This document shows, in pieces, positions 7,736-18,383 of a stretch of 64,000 nt of DNA. Where the stretch lies: positions 2,532,074 through 2,596,073 of the forward strand of contig NZ_CP041742.1 in NCBI RefSeq assembly GCF_007556775.1, given 5' to 3'. Position 1 is the first letter of the stretch. Each line of letters opens with the position of its first letter. The notes beneath the pieces were generated by a model. That model was not told the origin of the DNA, ran no database searches, and saw only the letters and a list, made by a program, of their open reading frames with translations. The position numbers and the translations under genes are program-made. This DNA is from Lysobacter lycopersici (GTDB lineage Bacteria; Pseudomonadota; Gammaproteobacteria; Xanthomonadales; Xanthomonadaceae).

Positions 7736-9120
7736 GCATCCTCGCCCTGGTCAAGCTCAGCTACTTCGTCGCCGCGACGCTGTTCCTGCTCGGCCTGCAG
7801 CGCATGGCATCGCCCAAGACCGCGCGCAGCGGCATCCAGTGGGCCGGCGTCGGCATGCTGATCGCCACCGCGGCCACGTTCTTCCTGCCGGGCCTGCACA
7901 ACATCGCGTTGATGCTGGTCGCCATCGTGATTGGCGTCGGCTTGAACTGGGCCTGGGGCCGCAAGGTCGCGATCACCGACATGCCGCAGATGGTGGCGCT
8001 GTTCAATGGCATGGGCGGCGGTTCCGCGGCGGCGATCGGCGCGGTGGAACTGGTGAAGTTCTCCGGCGGCGAACCGGTGCCGTCGCGACTCGCGCTCGTC
8101 CTCGCCGTCATCGGGGCATTGATCGGCGCAGTGTCGCTGACCGGCTCGATCATCGCCTGGGCCAAGCTCGACGGGCGCATGGACAAGCGCTACACCTTCC
8201 CGGGCCAGCAGTGGTTCAACGCGCTGGTGTTCGCCGCCGCCGTGGTCTGCGGCGCAATGGCGATTTACACGCTCGCGATGCCGTGGATCGTCGCGTTCTT
8301 CGTCATCGCGCTGCTGCTCGGCGTGCTCATGACCCTGCCCATCGGCGGCGCGGACATGCCCGTCGTCATCTCGCTGTACAACGCCTTCACCGGGCTCGCA
8401 GTCGCGTTCGAAGGCTACGTGCTCGGCAACGAGGCCCTGATCATCGCCGGCACCATGGTCGGCGCGGCCGGCATGTTGCTGACGCGCCTCATGGCCAAGG
8501 CGATGAACCGTTCGATCAAGAACGTGCTGTTCTCGAACTTCGGCGGCGGCGGCGCTGCGGCGCAGGACATCGCCGGTTCGATGAAGCCGATCGAGGCCGC
8601 CGACGTCGCGGCGATGATGGCCTACGCCGAACGCGTGGTGATCGTGCCCGGCTACGGCATGGCCGTGGCGCAGGCGCAGCACAAGATCTGGGAACTGACG
8701 CAGCGCTTGATGGATCGCGGGGTGAAGGTGAAGTTCGCCATCCACCCGGTCGCCGGGCGCATGCCCGGGCACATGAACGTGCTGCTGGCCGAAGCCGGCG
8801 TGCCCTATGACCTGATCGCCGACATGGACGACATCAACCCGGAATTCCCCAACACCGACGTGTCGCTGGTGATCGGCGCGAACGACGTGGTGAATCCGGT
8901 GGCGAAGACCGATCCGGGTTCGCCGATCTACGGCATGCCGATCCTCGACGTGGTCAATTCGAAGAACACCATCGTCATCAAGCGCGGCAAGGGCACCGGC
9001 TTCGCCGGCATCGAGAACGCGCTGTTTTACGCCGACAACACCCGCATGCTCTACGGCGACGGCGCCGAAATGGCGAGCGCGCTCGTCAGCGAACTGAAGG
9101 CACTCGACGGCGGGCATTGA
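7732..9120 (+). CDS. pntB: NAD(P) transhydrogenase subunit beta
   Basis: A 462-residue protein with about nine membrane helices in the first 270 residues (dII) followed by a soluble NADP(H)-binding domain (dIII). The dIII motifs are clear: VVIVPGYGMAVAQAQHKI, FAIHPVAGRMPGHMNVLLAE, and NDVVNPVAKTDPGSPIYGMP near the NADP-binding loops. With PntAA and PntAB it couples proton entry to NADPH formation. It starts with GTG in a four-base overlap with pntAB. Length is that of the family. The gene closes the operon and is followed by the first of the small exported paralogues. Confidence 0.96.
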   Translation: MSILALVKLSYFVAATLFLLGLQRMASPKTARSGIQWAGVGMLIATAATFFLPGLHNIALMLVAIVIGVGLNWAWGRKVAITDMPQMVALFNGMGGGSAAAIGAVELVKFSGGEPVPSRLALVLAVIGALIGAVSLTGSIIAWAKLDGRMDKRYTFPGQQWFNALVFAAAVVCGAMAIYTLAMPWIVAFFVIALLLGVLMTLPIGGADMPVVISLYNAFTGLAVAFEGYVLGNEALIIAGTMVGAAGMLLTRLMAKAMNRSIKNVLFSNFGGGGAAAQDIAGSMKPIEAADVAAMMAYAERVVIVPGYGMAVAQAQHKIWELTQRLMDRGVKVKFAIHPVAGRMPGHMNVLLAEAGVPYDLIADMDDINPEFPNTDVSLVIGANDVVNPVAKTDPGSPIYGMPILDVVNSKNTIVIKRGKGTGFAGIENALFYADNTRMLYGDGAEMASALVSELKALDGGH

Positions 9121-9201
9121 GGCTGGCCGATTCCCGCAGCAGCTCGCGTTCTGGCTTCCATGGCACGGGCAATCCGGTCCGTGCGATTCCAGGAGCAAAC
9201 C

Positions 9202-9768
9202 ATGGATCGTGTTTCCACAGCCATCGCCGTCCTCGCGGCCGCGATCGGACTCGCGTTCAGCCAATCGGCTGGGGCAGAGACCCAAAATCGCACCCAGATC
9301 CGGACTGGCGCGGACATGTGCTCGCTGAGCATTCCGACCACGGATACCAAGGTGCGGCCAAAAGCCACCGGGTTCAGGAACGAAGGCACGACCAATGCCT
9401 TCGTCATCTGCACGTTCGATACCCCTCCCGGCGGATACAGCACCACCAACAATTTCACGTATGCCGGAGTAGTGCTCAAATCGATGGATGGCGCCGATCA
9501 CGACGTGACGTGCACGGGCGTGAATTCAGTTGCGGATGCCGGGGGCGTGGGCGTGTCGGAGCCGCAGTACGTGGCGAAGACCGTCACCGTCAACGATGAG
9601 GGCGAAAGCGGGCCGCTCGGCGTTGGGGTTCAGTGGGAGCCGGAGGACTTCGGGTCAACGGGCACCATCCCCGATTCGAGCGGGTTGTTCTCGGTCACCT
9701 GCATCCTGCCGCCGCAGGTGTCGATCAAGTATGGCGGTGCCGGGAGCGAAGAGGACGTGGGCAACTGA
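9202..9768 (+). CDS. Exported four-cysteine protein, copy 1 (subfamily A)
   Basis: A protein of 188 residues that I cannot assign to a named family. The ATG at 9202, seven bases after an AGGAG site, gives a signal peptide (MDRVSTAIAVLAAAIGLAFS...GAET). The mature part carries four cysteines in the order MCSLSIPTTD, AFVICTF, VTCTGVNS and SVTCILPPQ, and ends in EDVGN. Predicted strands alternate, so a small disulfide-stabilised beta-sandwich outside the cytoplasm is likely (inference). Four further copies of this family lie at 9878, 17207, 17844 and 25395. Copies 1 and 2 are in tandem after pntB; copy 1 is closest to the one at 25395 in the TDTKVRPKATGFRNEGTTNA segment. Confidence 0.82.
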   Translation: MDRVSTAIAVLAAAIGLAFSQSAGAETQNRTQIRTGADMCSLSIPTTDTKVRPKATGFRNEGTTNAFVICTFDTPPGGYSTTNNFTYAGVVLKSMDGADHDVTCTGVNSVADAGGVGVSEPQYVAKTVTVNDEGESGPLGVGVQWEPEDFGSTGTIPDSSGLFSVTCILPPQVSIKYGGAGSEEDVGN

Positions 9769-9877
9769 CCGCCATGCCGGATCGTGCCGGCATGCGCGAT
9801 TGGCCGGTTGGGGCGCAATTCTGCGTTCACCTTCGTCTGCATGGGCAATTTGGCCTTGCGAAACACAGGAGGCGCGG

Positions 9878-10423
9878 ATGAACCGGATGATGCCCTGCAT
9901 TTTCCTGCTGGCGACTGCCGGCGGGTTCGCGATGGCGCCGCCGGCCGGCGCGGTCACCTCCACGCGGTACCAGGTCCAGACCGGCGCGAACATGTGCACG
10001 CTCAGCGTGCCCACCACGGACACCAAGGTCCGGCCGAGGGCGACCGGATACAACAACGAAGGCGCGACCAGCGCCTTCGTGATCTGTTCATTCGATCCAC
10101 CCCCCGGCGCGCAGTACGGCGTCGCCACCGAATTCAAGGATGCTTACCTGTACCTTGTGTCGCTCGATGGCATGGTGCGCGATGTCACCTGCACGGGGGT
10201 CAATTCGATAAAAACCAGCGGTCTCGTTCCGCAATTCGTGCCCAAGACGCTTTCCGTTTCGTCGACGACCACCGAGACGGCATTCGCCTGGCTTCCCGCG
10301 GATTTCGATGGAACGAGCACCATCCCGTATTCGGGAGGCGCATTCTCGGTGACCTGCATACTTCCGCCGCAAACCTCAATCGAGTTCGGCGGGGCGCACA
10401 GCGACGAGTACGTGGGCAGTTGA
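9878..10423 (+). CDS. Exported four-cysteine protein, copy 2 (subfamily A)
   Basis: A 181-residue paralogue of the preceding gene. The ATG at 9878 follows a good AGGAGG ribosome site at 9867-9872 and gives a signal peptide MNRMMPCIFLLATAGG... ending in the PAGAVTS region. The four conserved cysteines recur: MCTLSVPTTD, AFVICSF, DVTCTGVNS and SVTCILPPQ, with the last residues EYVGS. Differences from copy 1 concentrate between cysteines 2 and 3 and between 3 and 4, as if loops vary on a constant scaffold. A longer in-frame extension to 9530 is only open frame through copy 1. Function unknown. Confidence 0.82.
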   Translation: MNRMMPCIFLLATAGGFAMAPPAGAVTSTRYQVQTGANMCTLSVPTTDTKVRPRATGYNNEGATSAFVICSFDPPPGAQYGVATEFKDAYLYLVSLDGMVRDVTCTGVNSIKTSGLVPQFVPKTLSVSSTTTETAFAWLPADFDGTSTIPYSGGAFSVTCILPPQTSIEFGGAHSDEYVGS

Positions 10424-10451
10424 CGGGCTGGCCTGGCCGACGATCCCGGCC

Positions 10452-10865
10452 TCAGCGCCCCGCGATCGCGGCGAGCAACAAAGCCGCCGCGATCCACGCA
10501 AGGTCGACGGGGCGGTTGGCGAGGCTTGCCAGCGTCCACGCGTAATCGGGACCGAGGCGCAGGCTCGAAGCCCAAGGCATCAACCCCAGGCTGCGGCCGA
10601 CCTGGCCGGCGGCGATCCACCAGTTGGCGAGGGCGATGGCGAACGCGGTCGCCGCCATCGCCGCGCAGGCGCGCGACGTGCCCGCGCGGGCGCCGGTGAT
10701 GCGGAGGACGATGGCCGCATCCAGCGCCGCGACCAGCGCCATCCAGCTGCATTGGCGCCCCGTGACCAACGCGACCAGCGCCCAGGCCGCGGCGATGCCC
10801 GCGCTTGCGAGCAGCAACAGGGCGATGGCGGGGAAGGGGAGTCGTCGCGCGGCGGGAACTGGCAT
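10452..10865 (-). CDS. Small inner-membrane protein, unknown function
   Basis: A 137-residue protein with three to four hydrophobic stretches: residues 11-34 (FPAIALLLLASAGIAAAWAL onward), 41-55, 66-85 (CAAMAATAFAIALANWW) and 121-136 (DLAWIAAALLLAAIAG). The start ATG at 10865 follows MPVPAARRLP, a basic N-terminus. No catalytic or binding motif is visible and I do not recognise a family. It is convergent with the second four-cysteine gene (28-base gap) and divergent from sufT. A much longer open frame to 11591 is the antisense of sufT. Confidence 0.65.
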   Translation of the reverse strand: MPVPAARRLPFPAIALLLLASAGIAAAWALVALVTGRQCSWMALVAALDAAIVLRITGARAGTSRACAAMAATAFAIALANWWIAAGQVGRSLGLMPWASSLRLGPDYAWTLASLANRPVDLAWIAAALLLAAIAGR

Positions 10866-10943
10866 CGTCCGTACAGGATAGCGTCGGCGCGCGGCTAAAA
10901 TACGCGCCTTGGCGTCGCGCACGCCCGTCCCCATCTTCCACGC

Positions 10944-11501
10944 ATGTATTCCCGCAGCAGCGAACCGGTGCGCTTCGAGCGCGACTGCACCGCAGTCATG
11001 GTGCCCCAGGGCGAAACCGTGACCTTGCCGGCCGGCAGCATCGGCTACATCACCCAGGCGCTGGGCGGAAGCTGGACCGTGTTCGTCGAAGGCAACCTGT
11101 TCCGCATCGCGGGCAAGGATGCCGATGCCATCGACAAGGAGCCGCCGGCTGAAATCGAATTGGCGGAGGGCGCCGGCGACGAAGACGTCGAGAAGCTGGT
11201 GTGGAAGCAGCTTCGCACCTGCTTCGATCCCGAGATCCCGATCAACGTCGTCGACCTCGGCCTGGTATACGAAGCCGAGGTGAAGCCGCATCCGGAGCAA
11301 GCGGGGCAGCGACTGGTCGAAGTGCGCATGACCCTCACCGCGCCCGGTTGCGGCATGGGCGAAATCCTCGTCGACGACGTGCGCAGCAAGCTGGAACTCA
11401 TTCCCACCGTCGCCGAAGCCGATGTCGAACTCGTCTTCGACCCGCCGTGGACGCGCGACATGATGTCCGAGGCCGCGCGGTTGGAAACGGGGATGTTCTG
11501 A
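10944..11501 (+). CDS. sufT: Iron-sulfur cluster assembly factor SufT (DUF59/MIP18)
   Basis: A 185-residue protein with an N-terminal small domain (residues 1-60, VMVPQGETVTLPAGSIGYIT) and a C-terminal DUF59/MIP18 domain. The latter shows FDPEIPINVVDLGLVYEAEV and the conserved cysteine in TLTAPGCGMGEILVDD. SufT-type proteins help mature iron-sulfur enzymes, acting with the Suf or Isc machinery in the cytoplasm. Usually it sits in a suf operon; here it stands alone between a membrane-protein gene and the first M4 protease gene, as is also seen in some Xanthomonadaceae (general knowledge). The C-terminus WTRDMMSEAARLETGMF is typical and the length is complete. Confidence 0.92.
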   Translation: MYSRSSEPVRFERDCTAVMVPQGETVTLPAGSIGYITQALGGSWTVFVEGNLFRIAGKDADAIDKEPPAEIELAEGAGDEDVEKLVWKQLRTCFDPEIPINVVDLGLVYEAEVKPHPEQAGQRLVEVRMTLTAPGCGMGEILVDDVRSKLELIPTVAEADVELVFDPPWTRDMMSEAARLETGMF

Positions 11502-11590
11502 CGCCTTGGAGCGCCTGCACGGCGCCCTTTCCGGGATTCGCGCAGTTTCCCAACGCGAGGCATCCCGGATTTCGCCCCGGATGCCCGCCA

Positions 11591-11660
11591 AGCCATTGAT
11601 TCGGCGGGCGTCCCGCCAATTTGCTGCATCGCAGCTTGTGACTATCGGCCTAGCCCCATA
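11591..11660 (+). promoter_or_regulatory. Upstream dyad of first M4 protease gene
   Basis: The dyad GCTGC-ATC-GCAGC lies at 11623-11635 within a 45-base block that is conserved upstream of the second M4 gene (14182-14230). At the second site the dyad reads GTTGC-AGT-GCAAC, so paired positions changed together. The block begins with TTGATT and continues to CTTGTGAC. It lies about 150 bases before the ATG. It could be a symmetric regulator site or an RNA hairpin in the leader; the sequence alone does not decide. Confidence 0.5.
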
Positions 11661-11787
11661 GGGTCAGGAACGGACGCTGTGCGTCAGGCGTTCACCCTCC
11701 GCTTTTCCCCGATACCGGACCCGTCTGGGTCAGGACAGGGAAGAGCGTTGCATACAACCCACCCATCACACTTCGGGGGAAGTCCAG

Positions 11788-14022
<2,235 letters not shown>

Positions 14023-14050
14023 TCGATCCCTCCATCATTGCTGTACTTCG

Positions 14051-14078
14051 GACCCCGGCTTCGGCCGGGGTCTTTTTT
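14051..14078 (+). terminator. Intrinsic terminator after first M4 gene
   Basis: GACCCCGG-CTTC-GGCCGGGGTC hairpin followed by six T residues, 28 bases after the M4 protease stop region. The same stem sequence recurs after the next two genes (16285 and 17072). Confidence 0.9.
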
Positions 14079-14181
14079 GCGGTGGCGGTAAAGTTAAGCG
14101 GAAAGAACCCGCCGGATCGATTCCGGATTGGCGCACCCCGGGAAATGAATGCGCAGTAAACCGGAACCGTGATGATTCGCA

Positions 14182-14250
14182 AGTTATTGATTTGACGGAC
14201 ATCCCAAATTTTTGTTGCAGTGCAACTTGAGACAGGGTGGGGCGCCCTTT
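14182..14250 (+). promoter_or_regulatory. Upstream dyad of second M4 protease gene
   Basis: The dyad GTTGC-AGT-GCAAC is at 14214-14226, in a block matching the region before the first M4 gene (TTGATTTGACGG, then CTTGAGAC, then TTACGGACGTT and GCGTTCACCC further on). The two changed stem positions keep pairing. The match continues patchily to the start codon, so the duplication included the promoter region. The rest of the 354-base gap after the first M4 gene holds its terminator and no convincing gene. Confidence 0.5.
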
Positions 14251-14376
14251 AGCGTCAGTTACGGACGTTCTAGGTCAGCGTTCACCCCGCATTTCCTTCG
14301 TGCTGTCGACCCGCATGGGTCGTGGCGTGGGGGAACTCGTTTTCAAACAAACCACTTAATTCCGAGGGAAGTCCAG

Positions 14377-16218
14377 ATGTCGCATCACATGCTTACGGGC
14401 GCGCGTCCGCGTGCGCTGGCGGTTGCCGTGACCCTTGCCTGCCTTGCGCCGGCCGCGATGGCGGCTGGTCGCCAGGACCTGCACCAGGCGAACCTTGCGC
14501 AGTTGCAGTCGCACTACAACAGCCTGGTGGCCGCCAAGGGCGTGTCGTCGATGGCGCATACCCGCCATGAACAGCTGATCGGCGCTGACGCCGACAGCCG
14601 ACTGGTGCTGATGTACCGCGATACCAGCCATGGCGTGCGCAACACGCGCTACCAGCAGACCTTCCGCGGGATCCCGGTCTACGGCGAGAGCATCGTGGTG
14701 AGCGAGGATGCGGCCAGCGGCAAGCTGCGGACGCTGTTCGGTCGGCAGGTGACGGGGCTTTCGGCGGAGATCGCCGATGCGCCGTCGAAGGTGTTCAAGG
14801 GCCAGGCCTTGGCGATCGCCAAGCAGGCGGCGCTGGGCGCCCGGTTGGGCGCGATGCGGACGAGCAACGAGAAGTCGGAGTTGATGATCTACGTGGACGA
14901 CGCCGGGCATGCGCACAAGGCGTACGTGGTGAACTTCTTCGCCGACAGTGCGCTGGCGGGCAACAAGCCGACGCGTCCTTACGTGATCGTGGATGCGGAC
15001 AGCGGCAAGGTGCTGAAGCAGTGGGAGGGCCTGACCACGGCGCTGATCGGCACCGGCCCCGGCGGAAACGAGAAGACCGGGCAGTACGAATACGGCACCG
15101 ACTACGGCTTCATGGACGTGACCCAGTCGGGCAGCACCTGCACGATGAACAACAGCGAGGTCAAGACGGTCGACCTCAACCACGGTACGTCCGGCTCGAC
15201 CGCGTTCTCCTACACCTGCCCACGCCACACCGGCGACAGCGTGAACGGCGGCTACTCGCCGCTGAACGACGCGCACTACTTCGGCAGCGTGATCCAGAAC
15301 ATGTACAACGCCTACGTCGGCACCAATGCGCTGACGTTCCAGTTGGTGATGCGCGTGCACTACAGCACCAACTACGAGAACGCGTTCTGGGACGGCTCGA
15401 CGATGAACTTCGGCGACGGCAGGAACACGTTCTACCCGCTGGTGAGCGTCGATGTCGCCGGCCACGAGGTCTCGCACGGATTCACCGAGCAGCATTCGGG
15501 CCTGTGCTACGCCAACGGCAGCGATTGCGGTGGCATGAACGAAGCTTATTCCGACATCGCGGGCGAGGCCGCCGAGTACTACTTCAAGGGCAGCAACGAC
15601 TTCCTGGTGGGCGAGGAGATCTTCAAGGGCGCGTCGGGCCAGGCCCTGCGCTACATGTGCAACCCGCCGCAGGACGGCATTTCGATCGACAATGCCGCGG
15701 ACATGACCCGCCGGATCAACCCGCACTACTCGTCGGGCGTGTACAACAAGGCGTTCTGCACCCTGGCCAAGACCAGCGGCTGGGATACGCCGAAGGCGTT
15801 CAAGATCTTCGCGCGCGCGAACGCCAACTACTGGACGGCGAGCAGTTCGTTCGACGATGGCGCCTGCGGCGTCAAGACCGCGGCCACCGACCTCGGTTAC
15901 ACCACCACCGACCAGGCCAATATCGACGCGGCCTTCAACGTGGTGGGCGTGAGCTGCTCCGGTGGTGGTACCAACACTCCGCCGGTGGCGAGCTTCACGA
16001 TCAAGACCCAGGGCAAGTTCGTGCAGGTCACCAGCACGTCCACCGATTCGGACGGAACCATCGTTTCGGTGAAGTGGGATTCGGGCGACGGCAGGACCTC
16101 GACCAAGACCCCGCTCACCTACAAGTACGCCAGCTCCGGCACCTACACGGTGACGCTGACGGTGACCGACGACGACGGCGCGACCAACAGCACGAGCAAG
16201 TCGGTGACGATTCCGTAA
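14377..16218 (+). CDS. M4 (thermolysin-family) metalloprotease with C-terminal PKD domain
   Basis: A 613-residue secreted preproprotease, tandem duplicate of the preceding gene. The start ATG at 14377 follows GAGGGAAG and gives the same MSHHML... signal peptide; an upstream open extension to 14212 lies in the leader. The propeptide is almost identical to its neighbour. The catalytic domain has H363-E364-V-S-H367 and E389 in GGMNEAYSD, with two extra residues before this Glu and a loop CYANGSDC whose cysteines could pair. MTRRINPHYSSGVYNKAF carries the second active-site histidine. The C-terminal domain (about 533-613, PPVASF...GTYTVTLTVTDDDG) is a PKD fold, which often binds insoluble substrates such as collagen or chitin, unlike the PPC domains of its twin. 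Confidence 0.94.
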   Translation: MSHHMLTGARPRALAVAVTLACLAPAAMAAGRQDLHQANLAQLQSHYNSLVAAKGVSSMAHTRHEQLIGADADSRLVLMYRDTSHGVRNTRYQQTFRGIPVYGESIVVSEDAASGKLRTLFGRQVTGLSAEIADAPSKVFKGQALAIAKQAALGARLGAMRTSNEKSELMIYVDDAGHAHKAYVVNFFADSALAGNKPTRPYVIVDADSGKVLKQWEGLTTALIGTGPGGNEKTGQYEYGTDYGFMDVTQSGSTCTMNNSEVKTVDLNHGTSGSTAFSYTCPRHTGDSVNGGYSPLNDAHYFGSVIQNMYNAYVGTNALTFQLVMRVHYSTNYENAFWDGSTMNFGDGRNTFYPLVSVDVAGHEVSHGFTEQHSGLCYANGSDCGGMNEAYSDIAGEAAEYYFKGSNDFLVGEEIFKGASGQALRYMCNPPQDGISIDNAADMTRRINPHYSSGVYNKAFCTLAKTSGWDTPKAFKIFARANANYWTASSSFDDGACGVKTAATDLGYTTTDQANIDAAFNVVGVSCSGGGTNTPPVASFTIKTQGKFVQVTSTSTDSDGTIVSVKWDSGDGRTSTKTPLTYKYASSGTYTVTLTVTDDDGATNSTSKSVTIP

Positions 16219-16284
16219 GGCGCTGGCGGCCGGCGATTCTTCGCCGGCCGCCGATCCGATCCAACTCGTTACTGCTCCGCTTCG

Positions 16285-16313
16285 GACCCCGGCTTCGGCC
16301 GGGGTTCTTTTTC
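16285..16313 (+). terminator. Intrinsic terminator after second M4 gene
   Basis: Hairpin GACCCCGG-CTTC-GGCCGGGGTT followed by CTTTTT, nearly identical to the terminator at 14051. It isolates the protease from the next gene. Confidence 0.9.
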
Positions 16314-16401
16314 CGGGAATGACCGGTTCCGGTCGCGAATTGCGTAAAGTCGACATAGGATTCCCGCAATTCCCTTCTCCATCGCCACGATCGAGGCCGA
16401 C

Positions 16402-17049
16402 ATGCAAGAACCCAATGCTTCCCGTTCCTCCGTCCCCGCATCGTGGATCATCGCGGCCATCGCATGCGCGGTCGCGCTGGTGGCCATCACCTGGCTCGTC
16501 GCAGGCAGGAACAACGGCGGGCACGATCCCGACATGCAACAGTTGATGTCGCGCCTGGATGCCCTCGAATCGCGCAACCAGGGATCGCGCCCCAACCCGG
16601 GCGGTGCGTTGCCGGGCGGTCCCGCGGGAACGGGCGGTGCGAATGGTCCGTTGGGATCCGCGCTGGGTGGACAGATGATGACGCCCGAGCAGGCCGAAGC
16701 GCAGAACAAGGAACGCCTTCGCACCTTCGAATCGCGCTTCTCGCAGGAGCCCGCCGATCCGGCCGCGGCCAAGGTCGAGGACGACATGCTCAAGGGCATG
16801 ACCGACAAGCAGCTCGCCGCCGCCGAGATCGTGCCGAAGGACCCCGACGTGCAGTGCCGGCAGGACACGTGCCGCATCGTCGCCAACTTCCGCAGCTCAA
16901 GCGATGCTTCCGACTGGGCGGTGCTGTACGTGACCCTGATGGGCGCGAACTACGTCACCAGCTCGCAGCCGGTGTTCGTTCGCAATGCGGACGGCAGCAC
17001 GCAGATGCGCCTGTTCGCCAGCCGCAAACCGCCGCCGGGCAGCAAGTAA
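16402..17049 (+). CDS. Membrane-anchored protein of unknown function
   Basis: A 215-residue protein with one N-terminal membrane anchor (about residues 14-34, SWIIAAIACAVALVAITWLV). A short helix (MQQLMSRLDALESRNQG) follows, then a Gly/Pro-rich linker (about 60-90) and a C-terminal domain of about 120 residues. That domain contains a helical part (AEAQNKERLRTFESRF) and a compact beta segment VQCRQDTCRIVANF, where two cysteines five residues apart may form a disulfide. The topology suggests a periplasmic domain. I do not recognise the family. It lies between the M4 proteases and two four-cysteine exported proteins, each with its own terminator, so it is probably transcribed singly. Confidence 0.7.
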   Translation: MQEPNASRSSVPASWIIAAIACAVALVAITWLVAGRNNGGHDPDMQQLMSRLDALESRNQGSRPNPGGALPGGPAGTGGANGPLGSALGGQMMTPEQAEAQNKERLRTFESRFSQEPADPAAAKVEDDMLKGMTDKQLAAAEIVPKDPDVQCRQDTCRIVANFRSSSDASDWAVLYVTLMGANYVTSSQPVFVRNADGSTQMRLFASRKPPPGSK

Positions 17050-17071
17050 TCGCGTTTAGGGAAACGACACC

Positions 17072-17100
17072 GACCCCGGCTCCGGCCGGGGTTTGTTTTT
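17072..17100 (+). terminator. Intrinsic terminator
   Basis: ACCCCGG-CTCC-GGCCGGGGT hairpin then TTGTTTTT, 23 bases after the preceding stop codon. It is the third copy of this stem in 3 kb. Confidence 0.88.
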
Positions 17101-17206
17101 CCGGGCATCGGACGATTTGCGGCGATGGGTCCGACATGTCCGGTTTCGCCTTGGTTCTGCGCATAAGCGTATCGCTGGCGATCCGCCAGTCGCACGGGAA
17201 ACCCAC

Positions 17207-17752
17207 ATGAAGGCGAGCAAACGAGCGATCCGGGCAATGGCGGTGTCGGGGATCGCGGGACTATTCCTGTTGCCCGGAGCCCGGGCCGCCGTCAGCGAGC
17301 GCTGGAACAACGTGAACGCGGCGCAGGCCTGCCAGCTCAGCATCCCGACGATCGATACCGTGGTCTCTCCGCGCGCGACCGGATTCCGCAACCCCGGGCC
17401 CAATGGTGCCTTCGTCATCTGCGGTGTTTCCAAGGATGCCGGCATCAGCACGGGAGTGAGCATTGCCCGTCTCTGGCTCACATCGACAGATGGCGCACAG
17501 CATTCCGTCACATGCACCGGAGTTGCCGGTGCCTCGGGGATCGAACCGCTGGTCTACATCACCAAGACGCACTCTGCAGTCGGTGCCAGCTATAGCATCA
17601 TCGACTGGACCAGCGCGGACTTCGGCGGAGGTGGAGGCGGAGTCGACCCGATGCCGGGTACGGGCAACACGTTCTCGATCACCTGCAACCTTCCGCCGCA
17701 GGTGCAGATCGTCTTGGCCAGCGCCAAGTACTACGTCGACGTCGGAAACTGA
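17207..17752 (+). CDS. Exported four-cysteine protein, copy 3 (subfamily B)
   Basis: A 181-residue member of the same family as the genes at 9202 and 9878. Signal peptide MKASKRAIRAMAVSGIAGLF...GARAA with a typical Ala-x-Ala end. The four cysteines are in ACQLSIPTID, AFVICGV, VTCTGVAG and SITCNLPPQ, and the protein ends YYVDVGN. With its tandem partner it forms subfamily B: TID in place of TTD, PRATGFRNPG in place of PKATGFRNEG, and NNVNAAQACQ after the signal peptide. A GGGGGG loop lies before the last cysteine. The longer frame back to 17093 runs through the terminator, so the ATG at 17207 is preferred. Function unknown. Confidence 0.8.
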   Translation: MKASKRAIRAMAVSGIAGLFLLPGARAAVSERWNNVNAAQACQLSIPTIDTVVSPRATGFRNPGPNGAFVICGVSKDAGISTGVSIARLWLTSTDGAQHSVTCTGVAGASGIEPLVYITKTHSAVGASYSIIDWTSADFGGGGGGVDPMPGTGNTFSITCNLPPQVQIVLASAKYYVDVGN

Positions 17753-17843
17753 GCCGGAGTACCGTACGGATATGTCCGGGCGGTGGAATGTTCCGCGTTC
17801 CCCGTAACATCCGGCAATCCAACCGGGACGGGAGATGCCCAGG

Positions 17844-18383
17844 ATGAACGTGTCGTCGCGAGCAATGTTCGGAGCAATGGCCGCTGTTCTCGGCATCGGG
17901 TTTCCGGTCGCGACGAAAGCCGCAATCAGCAATCACTGGATCTATGTGAACGCGGCACAAGCCTGCCAACTGAGCATTCCGACCATCGATAGCGTCGTGG
18001 CGCCGCGCGCCACCGGGTTCCGCAACCCGGGCACGACCGGGGCCTTCGTCATTTGCGGTTTGACCAAGGACACGGAAGCCGGTACCGGTTTCATCTACGT
18101 GAATGTGTGGCTCAACTCCATGGATGGCGCGACACATGCCATCTCGTGTACCGGCGTGGCCGGCGCCATGGGGGTAGACCATGCGTTGCAGTACGTAACG
18201 AAGAATCTCGACGTGGGTTCCGCGTCCGACAACGTCATCGCATGGACCGCCGCGGATTTCGGCGGAACATCCGGTACCGAAATGAAAGGCGGCGATTACA
18301 CGTTCTCGATTACCTGCAACCTGCCGCCGCAGGTGCAGATCGTCTCCGCGAACGCCAGCTACAACGTCTACATCGGCAGCTGA
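17844..18383 (+). CDS. Exported four-cysteine protein, copy 4 (subfamily B)
   Basis: A 179-residue tandem paralogue of copy 3. The ATG at 17844 is chosen over 17835 because GGGAG ends about nine bases upstream, the usual spacing; it gives MNVSSRAMFGAMAAVLGIGF... as signal peptide. Conserved positions are NAAQACQLSIPTID, GAFVICGL, ISCTGVAG and SITCNLPPQVQI, ending NVYIGS. Middle parts differ strongly from copy 3. Four cysteines suggest two disulfides and an extracytoplasmic location. No catalytic residues stand out. It precedes the M28 peptidase gene in the same direction. Confidence 0.8.
   Translation: MNVSSRAMFGAMAAVLGIGFPVATKAAISNHWIYVNAAQACQLSIPTIDSVVAPRATGFRNPGTTGAFVICGLTKDTEAGTGFIYVNVWLNSMDGATHAISCTGVAGAMGVDHALQYVTKNLDVGSASDNVIAWTAADFGGTSGTEMKGGDYTFSITCNLPPQVQIVSANASYNVYIGS

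Noticed and set aside
14356..16539. Minus-strand 727-codon frame opposite the second M4 protease, and a similar 579-codon frame opposite the first.
   Set aside because: Same base-composition effect on highly biased genes; no family resemblance and no ribosome site.
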